Shown here in pieces: positions 1 through 9,575 of a stretch of DNA of 64,000 nt. The position numbers were made by a program, and so were the translations under genes. Within the stretch, counting starts at the first letter, position 1. Every line of letters starts with the position of its first letter. The stretch covers positions 21,922-85,921 of the forward strand of contig JADDOW010000112.1 in the NCBI GenBank assembly GCA_016782225.1, in the 5' to 3' direction. Origin of the DNA: Nitrososphaeraceae archaeon (GTDB taxonomy: Archaea > Thermoproteota > Nitrososphaeria > Nitrososphaerales > Nitrososphaeraceae). The notes beneath the pieces are model-generated. The model saw only the letters and a program-made list of their open reading frames with translations, ran no database searches and was not told where the DNA came from.

Positions 1-67
1 TTATATAACTATTATAATGATTATATAACTATTATAATGATTATATAACTATTATAATGATTATATA
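1..67. repeat. 20-bp tandem repeat (TTATATAACTATTATAATGA), 3 full copies plus a partial copy, touching the window edge
   Basis: Direct reading: three identical 20-mers at 1-60, then ttatata at 61-67; may extend left of the window. Confidence 0.95.
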
Positions 68-232
68 GCAATTTTTTTCGATAATCTAACCTAATACTAA
101 TATGATATTCAAAAGGTAAAAATATGTATTGTAATAATGGATTTTTACTAAACAATTAAACTATTTTGTAAAACATTTTCTAAACTCGAGTATTGAAATA
201 AAATATTAAGTTAAATATACTGTTTTAAAATA

Positions 233-1438
233 CTATTTTAATATCATATTTAGTGTATCCAATAGATTATGGATTTGATGTTTATTATGTTCTGCTGAAA
301 GAGAAATCCTTAGTCTAGCTTTATTTTTATCAACTGTTGGGTACCTAATAGCTTGAACATGAAAACCTTTTTTTAAAAGCTCCATTGATATGCCCATTGC
401 TTTTTTCTCGGAGCCTATGATAATTGGAATTATGGGGCTAAATCTGATTTTTTTTACATTCGGTATTTTGTAGTCTTCTATTATTTTATGAAAAAAATCG
501 ATATTGTCATACAGTTTTTTTTGACGCGTCCCCGTTTTTACAATCGCTAAAGCTTTGTTGGCTAATTCGCATAAAAAATCAGGAAGTGCTGAAGTGAAAA
601 TAAATGGACGCGATTTGTTTATAAGGTATTTACAAATTAACGTGGAACTGCTAACATATCCCCCATAACATCCCAATCCTTTGCTTAAGCTGCTAATATG
701 AACATCCACTTCTTTAGATATGTTAAAAAAATGGGGGGTTCCCGAATAGTTTTTCAATATGTTATCTCCAACTATGAAATCACCATGTGCATCATCCACC
801 ATTAAAATACAATCATTTTCTTTTGATATTTTTGATAATTCTTTTAAATTGGAAAAGTCACCATCCATGCTAAAAATCCCTTCTGTAATTATTATTTTTT
901 TCTTTATGCTATTTCTTTTTACTAAGTCCTCTAAAATTGAGAAATCATTGTGTGGGAAGACATTTACTTGGCTGTTTGAAAGCTTACACCCATCAATAAT
1001 ACTGGCATGATTTAATCTATCACTAAAAATTGCTGTTTCTTTGTCACCTAACGCACTAAGAACCCCTAAATTTGCCATATATCCATTCGGAAAGACTAGA
1101 GTTGATTGGGTATCCCTATGACTAGATAAACTTTTCTCCAGTTTTTCTATTTTGGTTGAACTACCTGAAATTAGCCTTGAACTGCATTGTGATATTTGCA
1201 ATCTGATTTGTTGATTTAATTGTCTTAGTAATGATTTATTTTTTGATAATCCAAGATAATCATTAGATGAGAAATTAAGAATGCGATACTCATTATATTT
1301 CAGCGTTGATTCTTTTTCAACATCGAATATGTTTATTTGCCTATACAGATCTTCGTTTTCTAATCTAACAAGTTCCTTTTCAATATGACTAGTTTTTCCC
1401 TTTAGCCTATCACTGTTACTGTTCTGATCTAAGACCAA
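233..1438 (-). CDS. bioF: 8-amino-7-oxononanoate synthase (AONS / alpha-oxoamine synthase family)
   Basis: PLP aminotransferase fold motifs (NFSSNDYLGLS, DDAHGDF, SLSKGLGCYGGY); adjacent to bioB. Confidence 0.9.
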   Translation of the reverse strand: MVLDQNSNSDRLKGKTSHIEKELVRLENEDLYRQINIFDVEKESTLKYNEYRILNFSSNDYLGLSKNKSLLRQLNQQIRLQISQCSSRLISGSSTKIEKLEKSLSSHRDTQSTLVFPNGYMANLGVLSALGDKETAIFSDRLNHASIIDGCKLSNSQVNVFPHNDFSILEDLVKRNSIKKKIIITEGIFSMDGDFSNLKELSKISKENDCILMVDDAHGDFIVGDNILKNYSGTPHFFNISKEVDVHISSLSKGLGCYGGYVSSSTLICKYLINKSRPFIFTSALPDFLCELANKALAIVKTGTRQKKLYDNIDFFHKIIEDYKIPNVKKIRFSPIIPIIIGSEKKAMGISMELLKKGFHVQAIRYPTVDKNKARLRISLSAEHNKHQIHNLLDTLNMILK

Positions 1439-2504
1439 TCTCTTTTATCATCGCAATATCTTTACTGGAGTTATTACCACCTGTTGTCAGATATCCTCCT
1501 GTTATTATTCCATTCGCACCGGCTTTTAGGGCAAGTTTTTCCTTATCTTTTAAATGAACTTCTCGACCCCCTGCTATTTTTAAAATTGTCTTTGGCATAA
1601 TAAATCTCCAAACTGCAATTGTCTTTATTGCCTCTATTGGGTCCAAAGGATTTAGATCTGCAAGAGGTGTTCCATTTCTTGCAATCAAAATATTAATAGG
1701 GACTTCATCTGGTTGTAATGAATTAAGAGAAAATCCTAGTTCCAGTCTTTGCTTGCGACTTTCTCCCATACCAATTATTCCACCAGAACATAATTCTAAT
1801 CCTTCTTCCTTAACAATTCGAGCAGTATTCACCCTATCGACAAAATCATGGGTTTTACATATTTGCGAAAAAAAACTCTCGGAAGATTCTAAGTTGTGAT
1901 TATATCTCTTTACACCCAAAGATTTTAACCTCCTAGCCCTTTCATTTGTCATAAACCCTAGTGATACATTAACATCTATCTGGACATTCTTTTTGATTTC
2001 TTGTATGATTTGACATATTTGTTCAAAGTCCTTTTCGGGAGGAGATCTATATGCACATACAAGACAAAAACTTGAGGCACCATCTTGTTTTGCTCTTAGG
2101 GCATGCTCTAAAATGACCTTCTTTGATAAAAGAGGATACTTGGTGATACCTGTATTGTTATTATATAAAGAGGATTGAGCACAAAATGAACAATCTTCGG
2201 GGCAATTTCCCGATTTAGCATTAATAAGGGATTCTATATCGACTCTGTCTCCATTAAATTTCCTGGTGATAGTATTTGCACAATTGAATAGAGTAAATAT
2301 CTCTTTTGTAGCGAGTAAATTCTCAGCATCTTGAAAACTAATCTGTCCGCCTTCTAAAACTATCTCCATTAGATTTTCAATAAACATAACTTCTGATTCA
2401 CCTTTGCTCTCATTAACATTATTATCATTTATTTGAGACATACTATGTACTCTAAATATTATGTTTATAAAAGGTAATATAATAATTAACTTTGATCTAT
2501 ACAT
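1416..2504 (-). CDS. bioB: biotin synthase (radical SAM)
   Basis: SGNCPEDCSFCAQSS radical-SAM motif, YNHNLESSESFF, IAGGREVHLKDKE. Start may be internal (MSQINDN near 2439). Confidence 0.95.
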   Translation of the reverse strand: MYRSKLIIILPFINIIFRVHSMSQINDNNVNESKGESEVMFIENLMEIVLEGGQISFQDAENLLATKEIFTLFNCANTITRKFNGDRVDIESLINAKSGNCPEDCSFCAQSSLYNNNTGITKYPLLSKKVILEHALRAKQDGASSFCLVCAYRSPPEKDFEQICQIIQEIKKNVQIDVNVSLGFMTNERARRLKSLGVKRYNHNLESSESFFSQICKTHDFVDRVNTARIVKEEGLELCSGGIIGMGESRKQRLELGFSLNSLQPDEVPINILIARNGTPLADLNPLDPIEAIKTIAVWRFIMPKTILKIAGGREVHLKDKEKLALKAGANGIITGGYLTTGGNNSSKDIAMIKEIGLRSEQ

Positions 2505-3160
2505 ATCAATAATGTTTTTGCCTTATAACCAAATTTGGCTATGAGGTCATTACACCCTTTTACATATAATACGTTTTTTGATTTTAACCTTTTGTAATCA
2601 ATAATATTTAACTATATATTGTAAATAAAAGGGAAAATATGCCATGACAACAAATGGTTAAAAGTGATACAAAACAAAACTAATCTAATAAACTTGTTTT
2701 ATCTCAATTAATCTGCAAATTTGGATTAGGTGCGATTTACAATAATATCTATATATTAAAAACATATCCATTAATTGAAGTATAAAATAAATATTCCTAA
2801 TAACGAGTCTTATTACAATTCACCTGTTGGTTTGGAGACTAAGACGCATATTTGTTGTTGTGATACAACACATTGTTTTAGGGTTTTTCATTTTATTAAA
2901 TTTAATTGAATTTAGTTGGTATGATAAAACCATATTGCAAAAAGTAACTAGAAAAAACTATATCCGCTATTTTTATGGATTTAAATAAATGTATAAAAAA
3001 CGACCGTTTAATAGACCGTCTTTAAAGTAACACTGTTTATTTACCTTTAACTTAGACTTTTTTGAAATATGCTGTCTAAAAAGGATGATGACCTATTTTG
3101 AACTGTTTGTTAACTTTACTTGATATTATATAAGATAAAACACCCAAGTTAAAGATCATT

Positions 3161-3787
3161 ATGAAATATTCATTTGCATATCTGCGGGTAAGTACAGAAG
3201 AGCAGACGGTGTTAAATCAAAGGTTAGCCATGCAAAAGTGGGCTGATGATCATGATTTTCAAATATTAGAATATTTTGAGGATTCTGCAATCAGCGGTAA
3301 GATTCCTGCTGTTAAAAGAAGCGGGTTTATTGATATGCTTGATATTGTAAAAAATGAATCAGTAGATGCAATACTAATTTATGAATTATCAAGAGTTGGA
3401 AGAACCTTTTGGGATACACTTGATGCTATAAAGGCTATAGAAACTTATGCTCCTTTAATATCCTGCTCTCCTCGAGAATCTTTTTTACAGATGACTGAAC
3501 CAAGCGTAAGAAAGCTCATGATAGGTATTCTGACATGGGTTGCAGAACGAGAGCGAGAAATGCTAGTTCAGAGAACAAAAGATGGTATATCCAGAGCCAA
3601 ATCTGTTGGAAAGATAATTGGTAGGCCAAAGAAGAAACTTGATAAAGATAATTTAATTAGACTACTTGCCCAAAATGAATCGCGAGTTAGAATTGCCCGT
3701 GATTTAGGGATTTCAAAGGCGACTCTCTATAAAGAACTACGACTTTTATATGCTACTCCAAACAGTAATTACAAAATAAATAGTTGA
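3161..3787 (+). CDS. serine site-specific recombinase (resolvase/invertase family) with C-terminal HTH
   Basis: AYLRVSTEEQT N-terminal motif with catalytic Ser, YELSRVGRTFWD, EREREMLVQRTKDGI, GRPKK, terminal HTH (VRIARDLGISKATLYKELR). Confidence 0.92.
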   Translation: MKYSFAYLRVSTEEQTVLNQRLAMQKWADDHDFQILEYFEDSAISGKIPAVKRSGFIDMLDIVKNESVDAILIYELSRVGRTFWDTLDAIKAIETYAPLISCSPRESFLQMTEPSVRKLMIGILTWVAEREREMLVQRTKDGISRAKSVGKIIGRPKKKLDKDNLIRLLAQNESRVRIARDLGISKATLYKELRLLYATPNSNYKINS

Positions 3788-3843
3788 TAAAAATGGCATC
3801 AGAATATCTCAAAATACCTGATTCCTCTTTTAGAGTTGGTGTC

Positions 3844-5208
3844 TTATATTTTTGATTCAATCATTTCAATTATCTTAAATTGAACATCAATAATTTTGTC
3901 GAAATCTTTTTTGTTAATTGCTAGTGGTGGAATAAACATCAATATATTACCAAGAGGTCTTAAAAAAACACCTCTTTTCAATGATTCTCTCATTACAAAA
4001 TAGTTTAATCTTTGGCCGTCTTTTAGAATCTCTATTGGCTTTCCATTTTTTTTTAACTCTATTCCAGTTAAAAGTCCCTTGTGACGTACATCTGCTATAA
4101 TGTTAGAAGATTCTAATTCCTTTAATCTATTTGAAATATGTTTGCTATTCTCTCTTATTTGCTGTATTAAGTTTTGACTCTGATATTTTCCAATATTTGC
4201 TATTGCAGTAGCGCATCCAATGGGATTCCCGGTAAATGTGTGACCATGATATAATTGCTTATTTTCACTATATTCTCCAAGAAATGATTCGTAAATCTTA
4301 TTAGTTGTAAGGGTAACAGCTAGAGGGAAATATCCTGCAGTAAGTGCTTTTCCAAAACAAACTAAATCTGGAACAGAATTCTGTGAAATATATTCTACCA
4401 TATTCCCTAGCCTTCCAAAACCAGTTGCAATTTCATCAAGTATGAGCAATACTTCATACTTTTGACACAGATCGGCAATTCTTTTTTGATAACCTTGAGG
4501 ATATATTATTACGCCACCAGCAATTTGAGCTCCGCTTTCCATAACAAGGGCGCAACATTTTTTACTATATCTTTTAAATATGTATTCTGTTTTTTCGATG
4601 CATTTGTCCAAAGAATCTATAGAATATTTTTTTCCATTATATTTACTCTTTTTTTTGGATCTGTTATTGTATAAAGGACTTGGCATACGAAATACCGGTG
4701 TTAATAAAGGTTTGTATGCCCCAAAATATTTTTTTATGTATCCGACAGACATTGCAGCAGCTGTATCTCCATGATATCCGTTTTCAATGGATATGAATTG
4801 ATTTTTTTCCGGTTTACCTATATTGGCATAATATTGTAACGCCATCTTTAATGCCACTTCTATTGCGGTAGAACCATTATCTGTATAGAAAACCCTATCC
4901 ATCCCTTTTGCTAACTTCAAAAGTTTTTCTGCTAGATTTACTGAGGGTTCGTTAGTTAATCCAAATAGGGTTGAATGCTGTAGCGTTTTTATTTGGTCAA
5001 TCATGGCGTCTGAAACTTCGTTTTGTCCGTGACCCCAAACGTTACACCACATACTTGCAATACCATCTAAGTATCTGTTCCCATCTGAATCGATAATGTG
5101 AAATCCTTCTCCTTTTGATATAACTTTATTGCTTTGTTGTACCCAATCTTTCATTTGGGTGTATGGATGCCATACAAATTGTTTGTCCTTTTTATCTGGA
5201 GATTTCAT
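3844..5208 (-). CDS. bioA: adenosylmethionine-8-amino-7-oxononanoate aminotransferase
   Basis: WHPYTQMKDW start, YHGDTAAAMSVG, LDEIATGFGRLG, HGHTFTGNPIGCA; biotin gene neighbourhood. Confidence 0.93.
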   Translation of the reverse strand: MKSPDKKDKQFVWHPYTQMKDWVQQSNKVISKGEGFHIIDSDGNRYLDGIASMWCNVWGHGQNEVSDAMIDQIKTLQHSTLFGLTNEPSVNLAEKLLKLAKGMDRVFYTDNGSTAIEVALKMALQYYANIGKPEKNQFISIENGYHGDTAAAMSVGYIKKYFGAYKPLLTPVFRMPSPLYNNRSKKKSKYNGKKYSIDSLDKCIEKTEYIFKRYSKKCCALVMESGAQIAGGVIIYPQGYQKRIADLCQKYEVLLILDEIATGFGRLGNMVEYISQNSVPDLVCFGKALTAGYFPLAVTLTTNKIYESFLGEYSENKQLYHGHTFTGNPIGCATAIANIGKYQSQNLIQQIRENSKHISNRLKELESSNIIADVRHKGLLTGIELKKNGKPIEILKDGQRLNYFVMRESLKRGVFLRPLGNILMFIPPLAINKKDFDKIIDVQFKIIEMIESKI

Positions 5209-5368
5209 AGTCAGTTTCCATTACTTGATTTGAATCCTTTTACAAATATTTAACTTATTCGATTTGGATTAATGCTTGCAGATAAATTGCATGTTTCTTA
5301 TTTCGAGTTGTGAAATATAGCTAGATAATTAAGAATAATATATTTTCTGTAAAAGTATACATATGTTA

Positions 5369-5468
5369 TTAATACTAGTAAGAGATACTATTAATATAAA
5401 TTAGTAAACAATATTTTAATAATGATAAATTAATTGATATCATTATTAAATATAGTATTGATACTATA
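5369..5468. repeat. Cluster of inverted repeats upstream of bioA, including perfect 13-bp arms TTTAATAATGATA(N10)TATCATTATTAAA (5415-5450) and perfect 8-bp arms TATAGTAT-TG-ATACTATA (5451-5468)
   Basis: Read directly; the two perfect inverted repeats abut each other, with a third imperfect TTAATA..GTA/TACTATTAA just to the left. Confidence 0.85.
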
Positions 5469-6707
5469 ATAAGTAAATATGAAACCTTTTTGTAAAAACT
5501 TATATGCCAGAGATCTTTTTTAAGAATATCCAATATCCAGAATAAGATTAGAATACTGTAACTTGAATGCAAAATTAATTGCCACATTATTTCCTATATT
5601 TTCAAAAAAAACCCAATATTAAGCACATACTATTTTTTTATTCATTGCTGAGTTATTCTTGAAACTGTCATGGTACTAATATTGTTGTTATGAAAATCGG
5701 TATTTCAAGATTATGCTGTAAACGATGCTTTTTATTACATATTATTTATTAAATGAGGGATTTGACTACCATCTGTTAACTAGCTAAATACATTTCATAT
5801 TAAAAGATTGTTAATATAATAAAAAGTAAAGTTATATCGCTTTTCAAACATAACTTTTTGATGATGATATGGTTTGTATGTGATAATAACTTACGTAAAA
5901 GTGACTGTTAAATGAATAAAAAAATATTTTGAGTCTAAATTATTATTAACTACGAATAATATAATTTTATTCAGAATGCAAAATTATACTTGTTAAAAAC
6001 CATAATGAATATACCATTCATACATGAATAATGTATTTGATATAAATATTAAAAGCCAGAAGTCTAATTCTACTATTTCGCTATCATGTTTTTAAAAAAA
6101 GGCAAATATAAAATATTTGATGTTAAAGTATTTAATTATGATAATATATAACAAACTTTTGTGGGGAATAGCGAAATAAATTAATGTCAAGCAATTACCA
6201 AACTAGATTAAATATCGAATCTATAATTGTATATCAACATTAATAGTTTGTCGAATAACATCACATAGTCTATACTTTGCATTCCTTTTAATGAATTTGG
6301 TTTTTGATATGCTTTTCTCAAGTTTATTTTTCTTGATTGGATAGAGTAATATATTATTTAAAGATGTATCTTATTTCATTAATAGTTAGAAAAATTGATT
6401 AGTAACCGCTGAGACCAAGAATAAAATAAGATAAAATGGATGATTTAATGTTCTCTATACGGTTTGTTTAGAATCTTGTATTTACATAATATAATTATTT
6501 TGCGGGGTACCAATTATACTTCATATATTTAGGCAAACAGTATATTCCTAAAATCGGGGTTCTCCTTATTATTAATGCATATTCTAAATAAAATTACATA
6601 TTATATGTACTGATTTACATGGATATGCAATTTTGATTCATTCTGATGATGGTAAACTTAATTTTCAATCTTAATTTATAAATATTGTGTATTATAATTA
6701 ACCAAAA

Positions 6708-7280
6708 GTGGACATTAAAGAGTTATTATACAATGAAATTGATAATGTGGGAAAAAATCATATCCGGATCCTTCTATCGAATAATGTCTATAATTCCAAA
6801 ACTATAATTGATTCCCTTTTTAACAAATGCTCTGTTTTATTGAATAAAGATAATCTTTTTGAAGATGAGTTTGCGTTATTTGCCGAAGCATTGTTGCATT
6901 TTGTATTGACTATGTCAATGATTCCTGCAGAGAGAAAAATAAATGTAGGTGGTATTGATATTGACATTTTAGTTCCAAATTCAAAAAATCTTAAGGATAA
7001 TAACGATAAAGCAATAATAATACATTTCCATAAATATAAAAAAGAAAATATGGAAGAAACGATAAACAATTTATCCAAAATACAAAAAAAATTAAACAAT
7101 ATATGGGTCGTTTCCTCAAATAATATTAATATCAATTTAAGTGTTAATACTTTTATTGTTTCTCCACTTTTGCATGCTGATAAATATAATAACGGATTCA
7201 CTTATCCTTTTTCTGATATTTTGATTAAAATAGATGAATTTTTAAAGAACATCAATTATAGCGGACTTAAAATAATTTAG
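6708..7280 (+). CDS. Conserved-looking hypothetical protein, possibly with a restriction-endonuclease-like core (GGIDIDILVP...AIIIHFHK)
   Basis: 190-aa ORF with GTG start and non-low-complexity composition; fold assignment is speculative. Confidence 0.55.
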   Translation: MDIKELLYNEIDNVGKNHIRILLSNNVYNSKTIIDSLFNKCSVLLNKDNLFEDEFALFAEALLHFVLTMSMIPAERKINVGGIDIDILVPNSKNLKDNNDKAIIIHFHKYKKENMEETINNLSKIQKKLNNIWVVSSNNININLSVNTFIVSPLLHADKYNNGFTYPFSDILIKIDEFLKNINYSGLKII

Positions 7281-7343
7281 AGAAATATTGTTATGATATT
7301 TTATTATTTGTTTTATAAACATATAAATCAATAATCAATAACT

Positions 7344-7736
7344 GTGATAGAAAAGAAAAAGAAGGGGAAGGGGGAAGGGGTTGAAAAGAACAAGAATTAC
7401 AACATACATAATAAGAGATATTCTTTAGAATTTAATGGATCAAAGTCTCAATATGAGGAGATAAAACATTATTTTGATAATTTATCAGCTGATTTGATTA
7501 TCTTTGGATTGAGGTTTTCATATAACAGAAATAGGGCAACAATAGGGGGATATTTAAATCCGGGACGAAAGAGTATCGTTAAAAAGGAAACATATTTGAT
7601 GACAAAAAAGCAGGCAAAGATAAGAATTAAAAATTGGAAGATAATGATAAAGCGTTACCGCGAAAAAGGATATAGTTATCCAACTATTTCTAGAATCAAA
7701 AAACAAATAATTATTATTTCAAATAAGAAAAATTGA
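7344..7736 (+). CDS. hypothetical basic protein
   Basis: 130-aa ORF with GTG start, Lys/Arg-rich; no family recognised. Confidence 0.45.
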   Translation: MIEKKKKGKGEGVEKNKNYNIHNKRYSLEFNGSKSQYEEIKHYFDNLSADLIIFGLRFSYNRNRATIGGYLNPGRKSIVKKETYLMTKKQAKIRIKNWKIMIKRYREKGYSYPTISRIKKQIIIISNKKN

Positions 7737-7756
7737 AAATGGTATTAGTTAGGATT

Positions 7757-8419
7757 TCAATAAAGTGAGTTGCTTTCATTTACTTTCGAATCTATGGTAG
7801 TATTTGGTAAATCTGGGAATTTATCTTTCATATTCTGTTCTACTATTGCACTAGCTTCTTCAATTATTTTCATCGCATCTTCACTTATAGCATTTGTATT
7901 GCCTGTCATTTCTGTTGTTTGAGGAATTTGGCCAGATTCATTCATAATTCCATTTAGTATGTCTGTTATTTTTCCAAATGATTGACCAGCTTCAGGCATC
8001 ATGGAAGTTAATCCTCCTTGAATGTTTTTTATAACCGACATTGCAGGACTTAATGTTACAATAACGTCGCCCAATTCCGTAATTGTGTTTAATCTTAATT
8101 GTATTTGTTCTAAAGCTAATTTTGCAGATGTAATCATTTTATTCATTTTTCGGATTTGTGATAATTCATTCGACAGAATTTTAGCATATTGGCTATCATG
8201 ACTCTGCATTGCACTTATTACTCTTTTAAAAATAACCTGATCTTTTTCTTCCATTTTCATGGACATATTTTCTAATTTTGCAATTTGTGAGTGTAGTCTT
8301 TTTTGAGCTTCTTCTATCCTGGGTTTAAGTGGAGATGGCGGTTTAATATTTTCTAATAGTTTCATACCTACATTGTTGATTTCGTTTTGTGGCTTAATCC
8401 ATTTATTACTAAAAGACAT
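7757..8419 (-). CDS. cdvB: CdvB / ESCRT-III (Snf7) family cell-division protein
   Basis: Helical Snf7-type protein (KPRIEEAQKRLHSQIAKLENMSMKMEEKDQVIFKRVISAMQSHD...YAKILSNELSQIRKM...ALEQIQLRLNTITELGDV). Confidence 0.85.
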   Translation of the reverse strand: MSFSNKWIKPQNEINNVGMKLLENIKPPSPLKPRIEEAQKRLHSQIAKLENMSMKMEEKDQVIFKRVISAMQSHDSQYAKILSNELSQIRKMNKMITSAKLALEQIQLRLNTITELGDVIVTLSPAMSVIKNIQGGLTSMMPEAGQSFGKITDILNGIMNESGQIPQTTEMTGNTNAISEDAMKIIEEASAIVEQNMKDKFPDLPNTTIDSKVNESNSLY

Positions 8420-8548
8420 ATTTTTGTATACCCTTATTTACATAACATATTTCATTTATAAAATTCCATTTTTTTTTCCCATTGTTACTGTGGTTAACAT
8501 GAGAATGGTGACAGATTTTTTAATTATTATTTTTCTGTTTCAATATAA

Positions 8549-9511
8549 TTAACAGGGGTATCCTCCACAAACCTTACAAAAATTGCCTTTCCATGAACAT
8601 ATCGATTTACAAAAAGGGCATTTTTTTATTGTATTTGATTCGTTAGGTATATCCTCCCTAGGTGGTCTAAAAAATTTCCTATAGATTTTATAGAAATAGA
8701 GATGTTCTTTGTTTCGTATCTCTACACCTTCCGATTTTGATTTTTCTTCTTCAACAACATATTCAGAATCCGTTATCATATTGTTTTCGATATAGTATTT
8801 TAAATTAGTAACCCCTGAGCCTTTTTCTAATGCGTTTTTCTCTCTCCAGACTATTTCCTTTCCTAGTATATCTTCATAGCATTTTCTTAGAAAAAATTTC
8901 CCATAAAAGGTTCCATCTTTTTTAGATATTTTTTCTTTTATTGTGATTTTTTGTGAAAATTCTGCAATTTCTTTTTGCAAAAAAGGGAGAAATATTTTTA
9001 ATCCTAATTTATTTGAAAATTTTATAGAAATAAAGTCCATATTCTGAATTAATGAATTGATTTTTTTATCCAGTCTTTCCGGATCTTCAGTATATTTGTG
9101 TAAAAAATTATAGCCTGCAAAAAGTTCGTCTGCTCCATCGCCAATGACCAAAGAATTTATATTCATTTCTTTAGCAATTTTAAATCCTATTAATTGGACA
9201 ACAGAATTTTTTAAGAAAATTGGATCGAATGTCTTAAACTCTTCTATTAATTCTTCTATATTTGTTAAAACTTCATTATGTGATATATTAATCATGTAAT
9301 GGTTTATAGAATACTTTTTTTTTGCAATAAGGGATGAATAAAAATAATCTGGAGATTCTTTGTCAATCGATATTGTAATTGAATATTTTGGTTTAATGTG
9401 ATATGCGAGTATACTGCTATCCAATCCTCCGGAAAGTAATATGCCGTCATGATCTTCTTTGGCGCAAATATTAGTTAATATGTTTTTAAATTCACAACAA
9501 GTGCTTTCCAA
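8549..9511 (-). CDS. asparagine synthase-like ATP-pyrophosphatase domain protein with C-terminal zinc ribbon, lacking the glutaminase domain
   Basis: LLSGGLDSSILA PP-loop, VIGDGADELFAGYNF; C-terminus CPFCKSICSWKGNFCKVCGGYPC. Confidence 0.85.
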   Translation of the reverse strand: MESTCCEFKNILTNICAKEDHDGILLSGGLDSSILAYHIKPKYSITISIDKESPDYFYSSLIAKKKYSINHYMINISHNEVLTNIEELIEEFKTFDPIFLKNSVVQLIGFKIAKEMNINSLVIGDGADELFAGYNFLHKYTEDPERLDKKINSLIQNMDFISIKFSNKLGLKIFLPFLQKEIAEFSQKITIKEKISKKDGTFYGKFFLRKCYEDILGKEIVWREKNALEKGSGVTNLKYYIENNMITDSEYVVEEEKSKSEGVEIRNKEHLYFYKIYRKFFRPPREDIPNESNTIKKCPFCKSICSWKGNFCKVCGGYPC

Positions 9512-9575
9512 ATGCCTATAATTTTTATTTTTAAGTTTATAAATCTAGTCAGTGAAACTTTATTAGAATAATGTT

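Noticed and set aside
1-67. CRISPR array at the left edge
   Set aside because: Repeats are directly tandem with no spacers, no cas genes, and very AT-rich; simple tandem repeat.
3002-3019. Direct repeat GACCGT...GACCGT upstream of the recombinase as a res site
   Set aside because: Only 6 bp, 12-bp spacing, no inverted arms; not enough to claim a recombination site.
3083-3120. ATGATGA box suggesting a C/D-box sRNA
   Set aside because: No CTGA D box at suitable spacing and no terminal stem; chance match in AT-rich DNA.
5375-5587. 70-aa hydrophobic minus-strand ORF
   Set aside because: Ile/Leu/Tyr-rich translation typical of random AT-rich DNA; it spans the inverted-repeat cluster, more likely non-coding.
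6788-7201. 137-aa minus-strand ORF opposite the 6708 gene
   Set aside because: Antisense to a more plausible ORF; hydrophobic, Ser/Leu-rich shadow translation.
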